A stretch of DNA of 64,000 nucleotides from Dyella sp. BiH032. GTDB taxonomy: Bacteria > Pseudomonadota > Gammaproteobacteria > Xanthomonadales > Rhodanobacteraceae. Location: positions 1,302,001 to 1,366,000 of the forward strand of contig NZ_CP134867.1 of the NCBI RefSeq assembly GCF_031954525.1, read 5' to 3'. The position numbers were made by a program, and so were the translations under genes. The notes under the pieces are model-generated. The model saw only the letters and a program-made list of their open reading frames with translations, was not told where the DNA came from and did not search any database. Below, in pieces: positions 1 to 8,663 of the stretch. How positions within the stretch are numbered: position 1 is the first letter of the stretch; each line of letters starts with the position of its first letter.

Positions 1-151
1 GGTCCGGGCGTCCGGGACGCGGGGGCGGTCATGGCGGGAGTACGGCGCGGAGGCGCCGTCCGCATAGCCTTGTGCCGGCGGGCGGCAGGGTCAAGCTGCA
101 CCGCACGGGAACTGGCGCGGGAACCGGTGCGGGAACCCCGGCGGGTCGGAC
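1..151. other. Left edge, no gene recognised
   Basis: No supported coding region. Three CGGGAAC units at 106-112, 118-124 and 130-136 repeat with a 12-bp period just upstream of the first gene. They could be a direct-repeat regulatory site or chance in GC-rich DNA. Confidence 0.3.
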
Positions 152-1210
152 TTGTCTTGGTTGTTCCCGTGCGGTCCTCCACGCGGGCTTCACTTTCGCG
201 CCAAGGTCACCGTCATCGAACACGCACCGCAGGTCGAACATCACCGCTGGAACGCTCCGGAAGGGCGCGACCGCGGCCTGGCGCCGCTGGACGGTCCGAC
301 CCGCGCGCTGCTGCACCAGCTGCGCTGGCGCCGGCCGCCGCGCGATCGGCGGCGATTCTGGGTGGGCGTGTCCGCGGCGCTGGCGCTGCATCTGGTCTTC
401 GTCGCCCTGACCTGGTGGGAAATGCGTCCGCGCCCTGGCGAGCCGCTGCCGCCGCCGCGCAGCGGCGATGCGCTGCAGGTGCGCTTCATCCCGCGCGGTG
501 CGGTGCGCCCCTCGGCGCCGCCTCCCGTCGAGACATCGCCACCCCCGCTGCCGCCCGCACCCCGAGTGGCGCCCGTGCGCGAGCCGCCGGCAAAGAACGC
601 GATGACCGCCAGCCTGCCTACGCCGGCACCGGCCTCGAGCGCGCCTGCGGCGGTTGCACCGGCACCACGCCTCTACGGTGCGGACGGCCGTCCGCTGCTG
701 CCCGCCACCGGGCCCGCGCCGGCGTCCACCGCCGGCTACGTGGAACGCGGCGTGGTGGGCGACGGCCAGGTCATGCGGCACGACACGCCGGTGAAGTACC
801 AGGCCACGCGCTTCGACAAGGACTGGGACAAGGGCAACGCCTTCGACAGCGCGCTCAAGCGCCTGGTGGACAAGACCACGGTCAAGAAGACCGTCACCCT
901 CGCGCCTGGCCTGCGCATCCATTGCGCGGTGGCGCTCGCGGCGCTGGCCGGCGGATGCGGCGGCGATCCGCCCTCGCCGCCGTCGGCCAAGGACGGCGAC
1001 GAGCGCCTCAGCATGGCGCCGGCCCGTTCGCTCGCGCCGCCTCCCGGTCCGCCGGAGCCGCCGCCGAGCGAAGAGGCGTGCATCGCGATCTACCGCGACG
1101 GCAAGCCGCTGCCGCACGGCTGTCCGGTGGACACGCCCACCCGCGCCGTGGACGCGGAACTGCGCGAGCGCGCCGCGAAGGAAGCGAAGGCGAAAGCGAA
1201 CGGCGGCTGA
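152..1210 (+). CDS. Pro/Ala-rich single-span membrane protein, first of two tandem paralogues
   Basis: Function unknown. A basic N-terminal region is followed by one membrane segment at about residues 70-88 (FWVGVSAALALHLVFVALTW) and a Pro/Ala-rich linker like that of TonB or other periplasm-spanning proteins. The C-terminal domain (from about residue 195) is shared with the next gene: TRFDKDW, a KTTVKKT stretch, a GCGGDPP motif and a terminal pair of cysteines ending in GKPLPHGC. The layout resembles proteins called 'transmembrane repetitive protein' in Xanthomonas. The start is uncertain: no ATG precedes the membrane segment in frame, so a TTG at 152 is used, giving 352 residues. The gap to the paralogue is 72 bp. 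Confidence 0.6.
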   Translation: MSWLFPCGPPRGLHFRAKVTVIEHAPQVEHHRWNAPEGRDRGLAPLDGPTRALLHQLRWRRPPRDRRRFWVGVSAALALHLVFVALTWWEMRPRPGEPLPPPRSGDALQVRFIPRGAVRPSAPPPVETSPPPLPPAPRVAPVREPPAKNAMTASLPTPAPASSAPAAVAPAPRLYGADGRPLLPATGPAPASTAGYVERGVVGDGQVMRHDTPVKYQATRFDKDWDKGNAFDSALKRLVDKTTVKKTVTLAPGLRIHCAVALAALAGGCGGDPPSPPSAKDGDERLSMAPARSLAPPPGPPEPPPSEEACIAIYRDGKPLPHGCPVDTPTRAVDAELRERAAKEAKAKANGG

Positions 1211-1282
1211 GCCTCGCGAGGCGACCCCGGCCGTCCGGCGCGACGCAGCGGAACGCCGGTTCCGCCCGCTACACTGCGCCGC

Positions 1283-3262
1283 ATGTCTTCGCCTCCCCAG
1301 GAACCGTCCAGCGCGGCCCCCGTCATCGTGTCGCTGCCTTCGCCGCGCGAAGCGGCCACGCGCGCGGCGGTCTACCGCAATCGCCGCAAGGAGCGCCCGC
1401 GCGATCGCCTGCTGCGACTGCTGGGCCTGCTGGGCGCGCTGCTGGTCCATCTGGCGGTGCTGTTCGGCGCGATCCTGGGGCCTGCCTACGACCTGGTCGA
1501 GCCGCCGTCGGAGCACACTCCCGCGCTGCAGGTACGCCTGATCGAGAAGAAGAAGGACGAGCCGCCGCCCCCGCCGCCGGTGCGCGGCACGCCGCCGAAG
1601 GAAGTGGGCCCCGTGCGCAAGGCCGGCGGTGCACCCACCGTCGTGCGCACGCAGCGCGCCAGCACCAACTCCACCCGCACCGACGCGGACATCGCGCCGG
1701 TGCCGGTCCCCGCCCTGGAGACGCCCGTGGTCGTGGTGAAGGCGCATCCCAGTGCGCCGAAGCCGGAGCCGGTCGCCGCGCCGCGGCCGGCCGTCACCTT
1801 GCCCAAGCCGTCGCCCGCGCCCGAATTGCAGCCGGTGCCGACCAGCGCCGAGCCGCCGCAAGTCACGCTGGAGACCCCGCCGGCACCGCAGCCTGTGCCG
1901 CCGAAATTTCAGCCCGAGCCCGTGCGCAAGGCGCAGGCCGAAGGCACGCAGCCGATGCCGCCGCCAGCGTCGCTCGCACTGCCGGACGTGCCGGCGCCAT
2001 CGGCCCCGCAGGTGAGCGCGCCGGCCATCGCCATGGAACACGCGGTGCCCAAGCCCACGCCGCCCAGTCCGCCGCAGGCCATCCGCGCGGAAACCGTCGC
2101 CGCACCCAGCGAGCCCGAGCTGCAAGCCGTGCCGTTGCCGGCGCAGGCCGCGCCGACAGTGAATCTGCAGACCCAGGCGAACGTGACCACGGCCGTGGTG
2201 CCGAAGGAGCAGGCCCGCGTCCAGGCGCCTTCTATCCGCGTCGCCGAGGCGGAACTCGAAGCCGTGCCGCTCACGGAGAACGCGCGTCCCAGCCTCGACA
2301 AGCCCCAGGCGCCGCGCCTGGAAACCGCGGCGCCCAAGGCCGTCGCGCTCGATCGCGCGCCATCGCTGGAGCGTCCGCAGATCCAGCCGGAACCGGCGGC
2401 CGCCGCCGAAGCGGCCCAGGCGGCGAACCAGCCGGCCGCAGCGAACGCGGCGAGCCAGGCCGCGTCGAGCCAGGCCGGTCCCACCAGCAGTGCGCCGGCG
2501 GGCCAGACGGCGCAGGGCGCCGAGCCGGGCAAGAGCAGCGCGCCGAACGCGACGCCGCAGGGCAGCGAGACCGGCACACCCGGGGCTTCGGCGAACGGTG
2601 TCGCGTCTTCGCCGGGCGGGCCGGGCAAGAGCGGGCTCAATCTTTCTCTTCCGCCGGGCCAGGGAAATGGCCAGGGGAACGGGCAGGGCAACGGGCCCGG
2701 CAGCGGAGCCGGCGAAGGCCAGCAGGGCGTCACCGGCAGCTATGTGCAGCTGCAGCCGCGCGGCAACACCGAGATCATGGAACACCGCGCGCCGAACATC
2801 GGCTACAAGTCCACGCGTTTCGAGAAGGACTGGACGCCCGAAGGCGAGAGTTCGATCGACACGGCGCTGCGCCGCGCCGTAGAGAAGACCACCGTGCGCC
2901 ACACCTTCCACCTGCCGCGTGGCGTGCGCGTGGAGTGCGTGGTGATGCCGCTGTTCCCGGTGGGCCTGTTCGGTTGCGGCAACGGCGATCCGCCGCCGAA
3001 GCCGGTGGACGACAAGGTCTACGAGAAGATGAAGCTCGCCCCGGCCAACCCGCTGGTGCCGCCGGCGCCCGCCGCCTCCGCCGCGCCGGCTGCGGGGCCG
3101 ATCAAGCTGGACAACAGTGCGCAGTGCGCGACGGCGCGGGTGACGGGTGGGCCATTGCCGCCGGGGTGCGTGGACGATCGCCTGCCGGCAGGACGAGCCG
3201 CGCCGGCCAAGGCGGCGACGGCGCCGGCATCGTGGGTGCCGGCGAGCGACCAGTTCCATTGA
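1283..3262 (+). CDS. Pro/Ala-rich single-span membrane protein, second tandem paralogue
   Basis: Function unknown, 659 residues. An Arg-rich N-terminus precedes one membrane helix at about residues 46-66 (LLRLLGLLGALLVHLAVLFG). A linker of about 400 residues dominated by Pro, Ala, Glu and Gln follows, with a Gly/Asn repeat (GQGNGQGNGQGNG) near residue 460. The C-terminal domain from about 485 matches the preceding protein: STRFEKDW, VEKTTVRHT, FGCGNGDPP and a final C...GGPLPPGC. The N-in topology and stiff linker suggest reach across the periplasm, as in TonB, but no TonB C-terminal motif is visible. The ATG at 1283 has no clear Shine-Dalgarno; a TACACT hexamer ends 8 nt before it, which would fit a leaderless message. 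Confidence 0.7.
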   Translation: MSSPPQEPSSAAPVIVSLPSPREAATRAAVYRNRRKERPRDRLLRLLGLLGALLVHLAVLFGAILGPAYDLVEPPSEHTPALQVRLIEKKKDEPPPPPPVRGTPPKEVGPVRKAGGAPTVVRTQRASTNSTRTDADIAPVPVPALETPVVVVKAHPSAPKPEPVAAPRPAVTLPKPSPAPELQPVPTSAEPPQVTLETPPAPQPVPPKFQPEPVRKAQAEGTQPMPPPASLALPDVPAPSAPQVSAPAIAMEHAVPKPTPPSPPQAIRAETVAAPSEPELQAVPLPAQAAPTVNLQTQANVTTAVVPKEQARVQAPSIRVAEAELEAVPLTENARPSLDKPQAPRLETAAPKAVALDRAPSLERPQIQPEPAAAAEAAQAANQPAAANAASQAASSQAGPTSSAPAGQTAQGAEPGKSSAPNATPQGSETGTPGASANGVASSPGGPGKSGLNLSLPPGQGNGQGNGQGNGPGSGAGEGQQGVTGSYVQLQPRGNTEIMEHRAPNIGYKSTRFEKDWTPEGESSIDTALRRAVEKTTVRHTFHLPRGVRVECVVMPLFPVGLFGCGNGDPPPKPVDDKVYEKMKLAPANPLVPPAPAASAAPAAGPIKLDNSAQCATARVTGGPLPPGCVDDRLPAGRAAPAKAATAPASWVPASDQFH

Positions 3263-3282
3263 GCGCGCGGTAGCGGAAAGTT

Positions 3283-4428
3283 TCAGCCGCTGGCGCCGGC
3301 CAACACGCTGTCGTCGATATCGCACCAGCGGCGCTTGCCCAGCAGAGCCATGGCAATGCGCAGCTCCTCGCCGAACCCATCCAACATGTGGCGCACGCCA
3401 TCCTCGCCCGCGGCTGCCAGGGCATAACCCCAGGGCCGCCCGATCCAGCCGGCTTCGGCGCCCAGCGCGCGCAGCCGGACGAGATCGGCCCCTTCGCGGA
3501 TGCCTCCGTCGACGAATAGCGGGCCGTGGCTGGGCAGGCGATCCCGCAGGCGCGCCAGCGCATCGAGTACGGCGAGGCTGCCGTCGAGCTGGCGGCCGCC
3601 ATGATTGCTGACGACCAGCGCATCCGCGCCCTGCGCGAATGCCTCGGCGGCATCTTCCGGATGCAGCACGCCCTTGATCCAGAGCTGGCCCGGCCAGTGG
3701 CGGCGCAGCCATGCCACGTCGGACCAGCGCAGTTGCGGGTCGACCTCGCGGAGAAAGAAATCCGCGCTTTCGCCATCGGCATAGCGGGCGATGGTGCCGA
3801 AGCGCGGCGTGGCCAGGTGCCGGCGCGACCACGCCCAGCGCGGATGGCGCAGCACGTCCAGGCGCATGCGCGCATCCATGCGCGGCAGGCCATAGAAGCC
3901 GCTGCGCACGTCGCGATAGCGGCGCCCGTGCACGGGCACGTCCACGGTCAGCACCAGCGCTCGCACGGCGATGGCCTGCGCGCGCTGGAGTATGTCTTCG
4001 ACCATGCCGCGGTCCCGCAGCATGTACAGCTGCAGGTACAGTTCGGCCGTCGGCGCGGCGGCGCGCACTTCTTCCATGCCGGCGATGGATGCCATGGCCA
4101 GGCACAGCGGCACTCCGGCGGCTGCCGCGGCGCGCGCCACGGCCTGCTCCTGTCCCGGGTGGAACAATCCCGCGAACGCCAGCGGCGCCAGCACCAGGGG
4201 CAGGGCGCAAGCGGTCCCCGCAAAATGCACCGTGGCATCTACCGGCAGGCAGGTGCGGAGCACGCGCGGATACAACAACGTGCGAGCGAATGCCTCCCGG
4301 TTGGCTGCCGCAGTGCGTTCGAGCTCCGCGGCGCCATCGAGAAAATCGAACAGGAACCGTGGCAGGCGTCGCGCCGCGATGGCGCGCAAGTCGTCCACGC
4401 CAGCGCAACCGGCGCACGCGTCCTTCAT
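3283..4428 (-). CDS. FMN-dependent alpha-hydroxy acid oxidase/dehydrogenase (LldD family)
   Basis: Predicted to oxidise a 2-hydroxy acid to the 2-oxo acid using FMN in a TIM-barrel fold (lactate dehydrogenase/glycolate oxidase family); 381 residues, the normal family length. Visible family motifs are LQLYMLRDR (Tyr in the active site), TVDVPVHGRRYRD, WIKGV (FMN Lys), the catalytic His/Arg block SNHGGRQLDGS and VDGGIREGADL near the phosphate site. The ATG at 4428 overlaps the stop of the upstream FAD oxidoreductase as ATGA, so the two are probably translationally coupled and may act in sequence on one substrate. An in-frame ATG at 4461 is less likely because it would lengthen the overlap. The substrate cannot be told from sequence; L-lactate is only one option. 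Confidence 0.88.
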   Translation of the reverse strand: MKDACAGCAGVDDLRAIAARRLPRFLFDFLDGAAELERTAAANREAFARTLLYPRVLRTCLPVDATVHFAGTACALPLVLAPLAFAGLFHPGQEQAVARAAAAAGVPLCLAMASIAGMEEVRAAAPTAELYLQLYMLRDRGMVEDILQRAQAIAVRALVLTVDVPVHGRRYRDVRSGFYGLPRMDARMRLDVLRHPRWAWSRRHLATPRFGTIARYADGESADFFLREVDPQLRWSDVAWLRRHWPGQLWIKGVLHPEDAAEAFAQGADALVVSNHGGRQLDGSLAVLDALARLRDRLPSHGPLFVDGGIREGADLVRLRALGAEAGWIGRPWGYALAAAGEDGVRHMLDGFGEELRIAMALLGKRRWCDIDDSVLAGASG

Positions 4429-5690
4429 GCCGCGTATTCCGCACGCTCCAGCGGCATGCACTGGCCCACCCGTGCCGCCACGTGGTCGGCGTTGCGTGCG
4501 AAGTAGATCAGCTTGGTGGCCGCGTTCGTGATGAAGTCGTCCGACTCAACGCGTACGCCCGCGTAATCGCGATGATGGACGTCACTGTCCTTGTCCCAGA
4601 GATCGCATTCGCCGCGCGTGCGCACCACACCGAACTTCAGGGTAACCGGCACGGCTTCGCCCATGGCTGGGATGAAGCGTGCCACGCCGTGGCGCAAGGC
4701 GTCGGCAAGGCGCTGCGATTCGGCGGCGTCCACGCCGCCGCACAGGATGCGGTTGATCTTCGCCAGCGCTTCCTCGTCGCCCGCCTGCGCGGCGCCGATA
4801 TTGGTCACCGGCGCATAAGTCATCATGCCCTCGCCGTCGTTCATGTTCGAGAACATGGCGAACGGCCCCATGCAGAAAAACATCGAGGACCGCTCGCGGA
4901 GGCGCGGCGGCAGCTTCGCGCGCAACAGCACCTTGAGCCGGTTGACCGCGCCTTCCTGGACGGGCAGGCCGGCCATGGCGTTGACCGTGTCGATGTTCTG
5001 CCAGGCGCAGTTGATCACCATCTGCGCGTCGAAGCGATGCAGGCGTCCGTCCGGACCACGGGCACCGACCGACCATGCGAACTTCCGGTTGTGGTGCAGG
5101 GCTTCCACGGCATGGCCTTCGTAAACATCGATGCGCGGCGACGCACGCACCTGTGCGTCGAGGCGGGAACGTATCTCGGGCCAGTCCATCAGCACTTCGG
5201 CCGTGTCCACGCCCATGCATATCTCGTCCGGATTGGTGTAGGCGCCATACTCTTCTTCGCGCAGGCGGCGAAGGAAGGAGCCCGGTTCGCCGAACGGCAG
5301 GGCGCGGTGGGAGCGCTGCCACGCCCGGGCATAGCGTTCGGCCAGCATGTCGTGCACCGCGGCGATTTCCTCGGTGCCGAACAGCGAGTCGCGCGCGACG
5401 AAGTACTGCGCGCGCCGCAGCGGATGTCCCAAGGGAAGCTGGCGGCCGAGCGTGGCGTGCGGGTACCGCGTCACCAGGTCGATGGTGGTATCGAAGAGCA
5501 TGGCCGCGGTATTCGGCGTCGCGTAGTGGAAGCCCATGCCCAGCCGGCCGGGCGTGTTGTTGCTGGTGCCGGAAAGCAGCGGAAGGGCGTCGAACAGGCT
5601 AACGGCGTAACCCTTTTCCGCTAGGGCGATGGCGCTGGCGACACCGGCGACGCCGCCACCTACGATCGCGACACGAGGACGCGTCTGCAT
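4425..5690 (-). CDS. FAD-dependent oxidoreductase (DAO-like)
   Basis: Contains an N-terminal Rossmann FAD motif (VAIVGGGVAGVASAIALAEKG) directly after the start, followed by a flavoprotein body of the glycine/D-amino-acid oxidase type; 421 residues. Start chosen at 5690 because AAGGAGA lies just upstream and the dinucleotide-binding motif then begins about 8 residues in. Longer in-frame starts would add unstructured residues. The stop overlaps the start of the 2-hydroxyacid oxidase by 4 bp. A TonB-dependent receptor lies 311 bp upstream on the same strand, so uptake and oxidation of an unknown organic substrate is a reasonable inference. The substrate is not identifiable. Confidence 0.85.
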   Translation of the reverse strand: MQTRPRVAIVGGGVAGVASAIALAEKGYAVSLFDALPLLSGTSNNTPGRLGMGFHYATPNTAAMLFDTTIDLVTRYPHATLGRQLPLGHPLRRAQYFVARDSLFGTEEIAAVHDMLAERYARAWQRSHRALPFGEPGSFLRRLREEEYGAYTNPDEICMGVDTAEVLMDWPEIRSRLDAQVRASPRIDVYEGHAVEALHHNRKFAWSVGARGPDGRLHRFDAQMVINCAWQNIDTVNAMAGLPVQEGAVNRLKVLLRAKLPPRLRERSSMFFCMGPFAMFSNMNDGEGMMTYAPVTNIGAAQAGDEEALAKINRILCGGVDAAESQRLADALRHGVARFIPAMGEAVPVTLKFGVVRTRGECDLWDKDSDVHHRDYAGVRVESDDFITNAATKLIYFARNADHVAARVGQCMPLERAEYAA

Positions 5691-6001
5691 GATCTTTCTC
5701 CTTGCCGTTGTGTGATTTCCCGACGCCGTGGTTTTCGTGTCGCGACGCCCGCGAAACCAAGGCATGCGCATGCGTGCCGTGGTTTCAGTCCTTCGCGGAC
5801 AGGCAGCGGGCGTTACGCGGGATGGCGCGGAACAGCGGCAATTCGTAGGACTCCGAGGCCGGGCGCGCGAGCACGCGAACGCGCGTGCCCAGCGCGTGAG
5901 CGTCGGACTGGAGAGAGATCGCCAGAGTCGGTGCGGCGAATGGCGGGCATGCCGCCATTCGCCGCATCTTCATCGGGCCGTCAGCGCGGCCTGGGAACGT
6001 C
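5691..6001. other. Intergenic spacer with a strong hairpin
   Basis: 311 bp between the TonB receptor and the FAD oxidoreductase, both on the minus strand. The main content is the hairpin at 5932-5966. A 62-codon minus-strand frame (5785-5973) has no ribosome site and no protein-like character, so it is not called. Confidence 0.5.
5932..5966. other. 15-bp perfect inverted repeat after the TonB receptor gene
   Basis: TGCGGCGAATGGCGG at 5932-5946 pairs perfectly with CCGCCATTCGCCGCA at 5952-5966 around the loop GCATG. It lies 35 bp past the stop of the receptor on its transcript. There is no T-run, so it may stabilise the 3' end or act as a weak or bidirectional terminator. Confidence 0.55.
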
Positions 6002-8416
6002 TTACTTGAAGTCCACCGCCAGCCTCGCGAACCACGCGGCGCCGTTCAAGCCGAACTGCACGGCCTCGTACTTGAAACCGTTGTCCGTCTCGTCCGGATT
6101 CTGCTTCGTCGGGAACTTGTCGAAGATGTTCGCGCCGCCGACGGTGAGCTTGATCTGGTCGTTGAAGTGGTAGGTCACGCTGACGTCGGCGGAGGTCTTG
6201 TCGGCGTAGTGCTGGTTCGGCACGGGCGGTCCGCTGAAGGTGCCCAGGGTCATCGGGCCGAAGTAGATGAACTTCCAGCTTGCCTCCCAGGGACCGCGGC
6301 CGTAATCGAAGCCGAGGATGGCCTTCGAACTCGGCGCCCCGTCCTCCAGGAACAGGCGTTCGCGGTCGGACAGCAGCACGTCTTCGCGGCCGGCCAGCGC
6401 GGGCGGAGCGTGGATGCGCTTGACGCGGGTGAACGAGCGGTTGAAGCCGAAGTTCGTGCGCAGCGTACCGCCGCCCAGGTCTATGCGATGGCTGGCGGTG
6501 AAATCCAGGCCCTTGGTCGTGGTATCGACGGAGTTGACGAAGAATTGCGCCTGGCCCACGCCGAGGCGTTCGAGGATCGCGCCGATGTTCGGATCGCTGG
6601 TGTCGAAACGGCCGCTCAGCACGATGCGGTCGTCGATGTCGATGCGATAGCCGTCCAGGGTGAACTGCAGGTCGTTGCGCGGCGACCAGGTCGCGCCCAG
6701 GGTGTAGCTCCTGGACTTTTCTTCCTTCAACGGCGGGATGCCCGCGGCATTGGCGATCGCGCCGCCGTTGGGCGCCAGCACCACGTCGACCGGCTGGCCG
6801 CTGACGAAGTCGGTGAAGGTGGAGGAGAACCAGCGCTGCTGCAGCGAGGGCGCGCGGAAGCCGGTGGAGAAGGAGCCGCGCAGCAACAGCTTGTCGGTGG
6901 CGTGGAAGGCCGCGGCCAGCTTGCCCGTGGTAGTGGAGCCGAAGTCGCTGTAGTGCTCGTAGCGCACCGCGGCGTCGGTGAGGAAGCGCTCCGTCCAATC
7001 CGTTTCCACGTCGGCATAGGCGGCGTAGCTGTGGCGGCTCTGGTTGGTGGCGTCGCCGGGCTGGAAGCCGGGGAAACCCTGGCTGCCCGCGCTGCCCCCG
7101 CCGGGGCCGTCCGCATCGATGTACGAGCCCGGCTCGCCGGGCTTGATGCGGTAATTCTCGCGGCGGTATTCCGCGCCGAAGGCGATGTTGAGGCCGGCGA
7201 GGATGTCGCCGTAATAGCGCGACAGATCGAGGTTGGTCGTTTCCTGCTCGAACGAGAAACCGCCCGCGTGGAAACGGTTGGGGCTCAGGCCGGGCCCGCC
7301 GGCGAGCAGGTCGGCGTTGGCGATCGAAGCGTTGAGCGTGTTGCTGATGTTGTCCTGCAGCGCGTTGTAGCCGTAGGTTTGCGACAGGTCGGCGCGCCAG
7401 TCGCCGAAGTTGTCCCATACGCCGAGGATGGCGTAGCGGTCCTTGATGGCGCCATTGATGTACGGCACGAAGCCATCCGGGTACATCGCCGCCGAGTTGC
7501 GCGACGGAATGTCGTCCGAACCGATACCGCCGCGCGCGAACGCCGCCGAAGACGCGGAGCGGTTCTGGATGCCGCCGGTGAAGTACAGGTGGGCGGATTC
7601 GGCGACCGGCACTTCGCCGTTGACGTAGAGCGTCTCGTTGTCGACCTTGGTGTCGCCGATGATGCGCGGGCTGTCCGGATCGGAGCGATTGGAGCGGCCG
7701 CGCTTTTGCCATTCCGCGGTTACGCCGACGCTGCCGCCGTTGTCGAAGCGGAAGCCGCAGTACGCCGAGGTGAGGTAGTTCTTGCCGTCGCCGCGGGTGT
7801 ATTCGCCGAAGCCGGTCACGCCCTCGCAACCGGGACTCTTCTTCAGCACGATGTTCATCACGCCGGCGATGGCGTCGGATCCATACTGCGCCGCGGCGCC
7901 GTCGCGCAGTACTTCGACGCGCTCGATGGCGAGCGAGGGAATCGCGTTGAGGTCGGTGCCGGTGTTGCCGCGGTTGCGTGCGCCGAACAGGTTCACCAGC
8001 GCCACGCTGTGACGGCGCTTGCCGTTTTCCAGCACCAGGGTCTGGTCCGAGCCGAGGCCGCGCAGCGCGGCCGAGTCGACCAGGTCGGCGTTGTCGGCGC
8101 CGGTCTGCCGCACCGACGTGAAGGACGGCACCGTGTACTGCAGGTTCTGCGCGAGGTCGAACTGCGGACTCTGTTCGGCCAGCTTCTGCATGGGGATCAC
8201 GTCGACCGGCACCGGCGTTTCGGTTTCCGATCCGCCGACGCGGCGCGAGCCGAGCACGGTGACGCCCTCGAGATTGGTCGCTTTCTTCTGGTCGGCCGAC
8301 GGTGCGGCCTGCGCCGTGTCGGCGCTCTTGGCATCCTGTGCCGTCGCGGACGCGGCGAAGCCGGCCACGGCCAGCGCGATGGCCGTGCAAAGCACGGTCT
8401 TGCGTGAGTAGTGCAT
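6002..8416 (-). CDS. TonB-dependent outer-membrane receptor
   Basis: 804 residues. Signal peptide MHYSRKTVLCTAIALAVAGF...ATAQ, then a plug domain with EGVTVLGSRR, LRGLGSDQTLVLENGKRR, ERVEVLRDGAAAQYGSDAIAGV and NIVLKKS, all hallmarks of TonB-gated porins. The barrel follows to the C-terminus, including GFRAPSLQQRW and a TonB box-like end region INIFDKFP (seen as ANIFDKFP). The last residue is Lys rather than the usual aromatic, which is slightly unusual for BAM recognition. The ATG at 8416 is preceded by GGGAGGG. Substrate unknown; downstream genes encode two flavin oxidases and upstream genes a molybdenum-hydroxylase-like enzyme, which suggests an organic ligand rather than a siderophore. Confidence 0.93.
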   Translation of the reverse strand: MHYSRKTVLCTAIALAVAGFAASATAQDAKSADTAQAAPSADQKKATNLEGVTVLGSRRVGGSETETPVPVDVIPMQKLAEQSPQFDLAQNLQYTVPSFTSVRQTGADNADLVDSAALRGLGSDQTLVLENGKRRHSVALVNLFGARNRGNTGTDLNAIPSLAIERVEVLRDGAAAQYGSDAIAGVMNIVLKKSPGCEGVTGFGEYTRGDGKNYLTSAYCGFRFDNGGSVGVTAEWQKRGRSNRSDPDSPRIIGDTKVDNETLYVNGEVPVAESAHLYFTGGIQNRSASSAAFARGGIGSDDIPSRNSAAMYPDGFVPYINGAIKDRYAILGVWDNFGDWRADLSQTYGYNALQDNISNTLNASIANADLLAGGPGLSPNRFHAGGFSFEQETTNLDLSRYYGDILAGLNIAFGAEYRRENYRIKPGEPGSYIDADGPGGGSAGSQGFPGFQPGDATNQSRHSYAAYADVETDWTERFLTDAAVRYEHYSDFGSTTTGKLAAAFHATDKLLLRGSFSTGFRAPSLQQRWFSSTFTDFVSGQPVDVVLAPNGGAIANAAGIPPLKEEKSRSYTLGATWSPRNDLQFTLDGYRIDIDDRIVLSGRFDTSDPNIGAILERLGVGQAQFFVNSVDTTTKGLDFTASHRIDLGGGTLRTNFGFNRSFTRVKRIHAPPALAGREDVLLSDRERLFLEDGAPSSKAILGFDYGRGPWEASWKFIYFGPMTLGTFSGPPVPNQHYADKTSADVSVTYHFNDQIKLTVGGANIFDKFPTKQNPDETDNGFKYEAVQFGLNGAAWFARLAVDFK

Positions 8417-8663
8417 TCCACCCTCCCCGGTGAATATCGTCCCCCCGACGGGCAGACTAAGCGACGCGCGCGGTCGCTGAAAACCCAGGCAGCGCACACG
8501 ACGGACATGTCAGTGGTGCGCGAGCCTCCACATGGTGTTCACGCCGGTCGTGCATGAGCGAGACGCGTGGCGGCGTGGCGCCACGTTCAAAATGCGGGCA
8601 GGTTGGCGAGGGTGGTCGTACGCCACGTTCCCTGTGCGATCGGCGCGCGTCCGTGCGGCTGCT

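Noticed and set aside
29..4444. A 1471-codon open frame on the minus strand and a 1080-codon frame on the plus strand over the same region
   Set aside because: Both are Arg/Ala/Gly-rich readings in other frames of the two Pro-rich genes and the oxidase; no family motif and no ribosome site.
5785..5973. 62-codon minus-strand frame between the TonB receptor and the FAD oxidoreductase
   Set aside because: No ribosome site, starts inside the strong hairpin and has no protein-like features.
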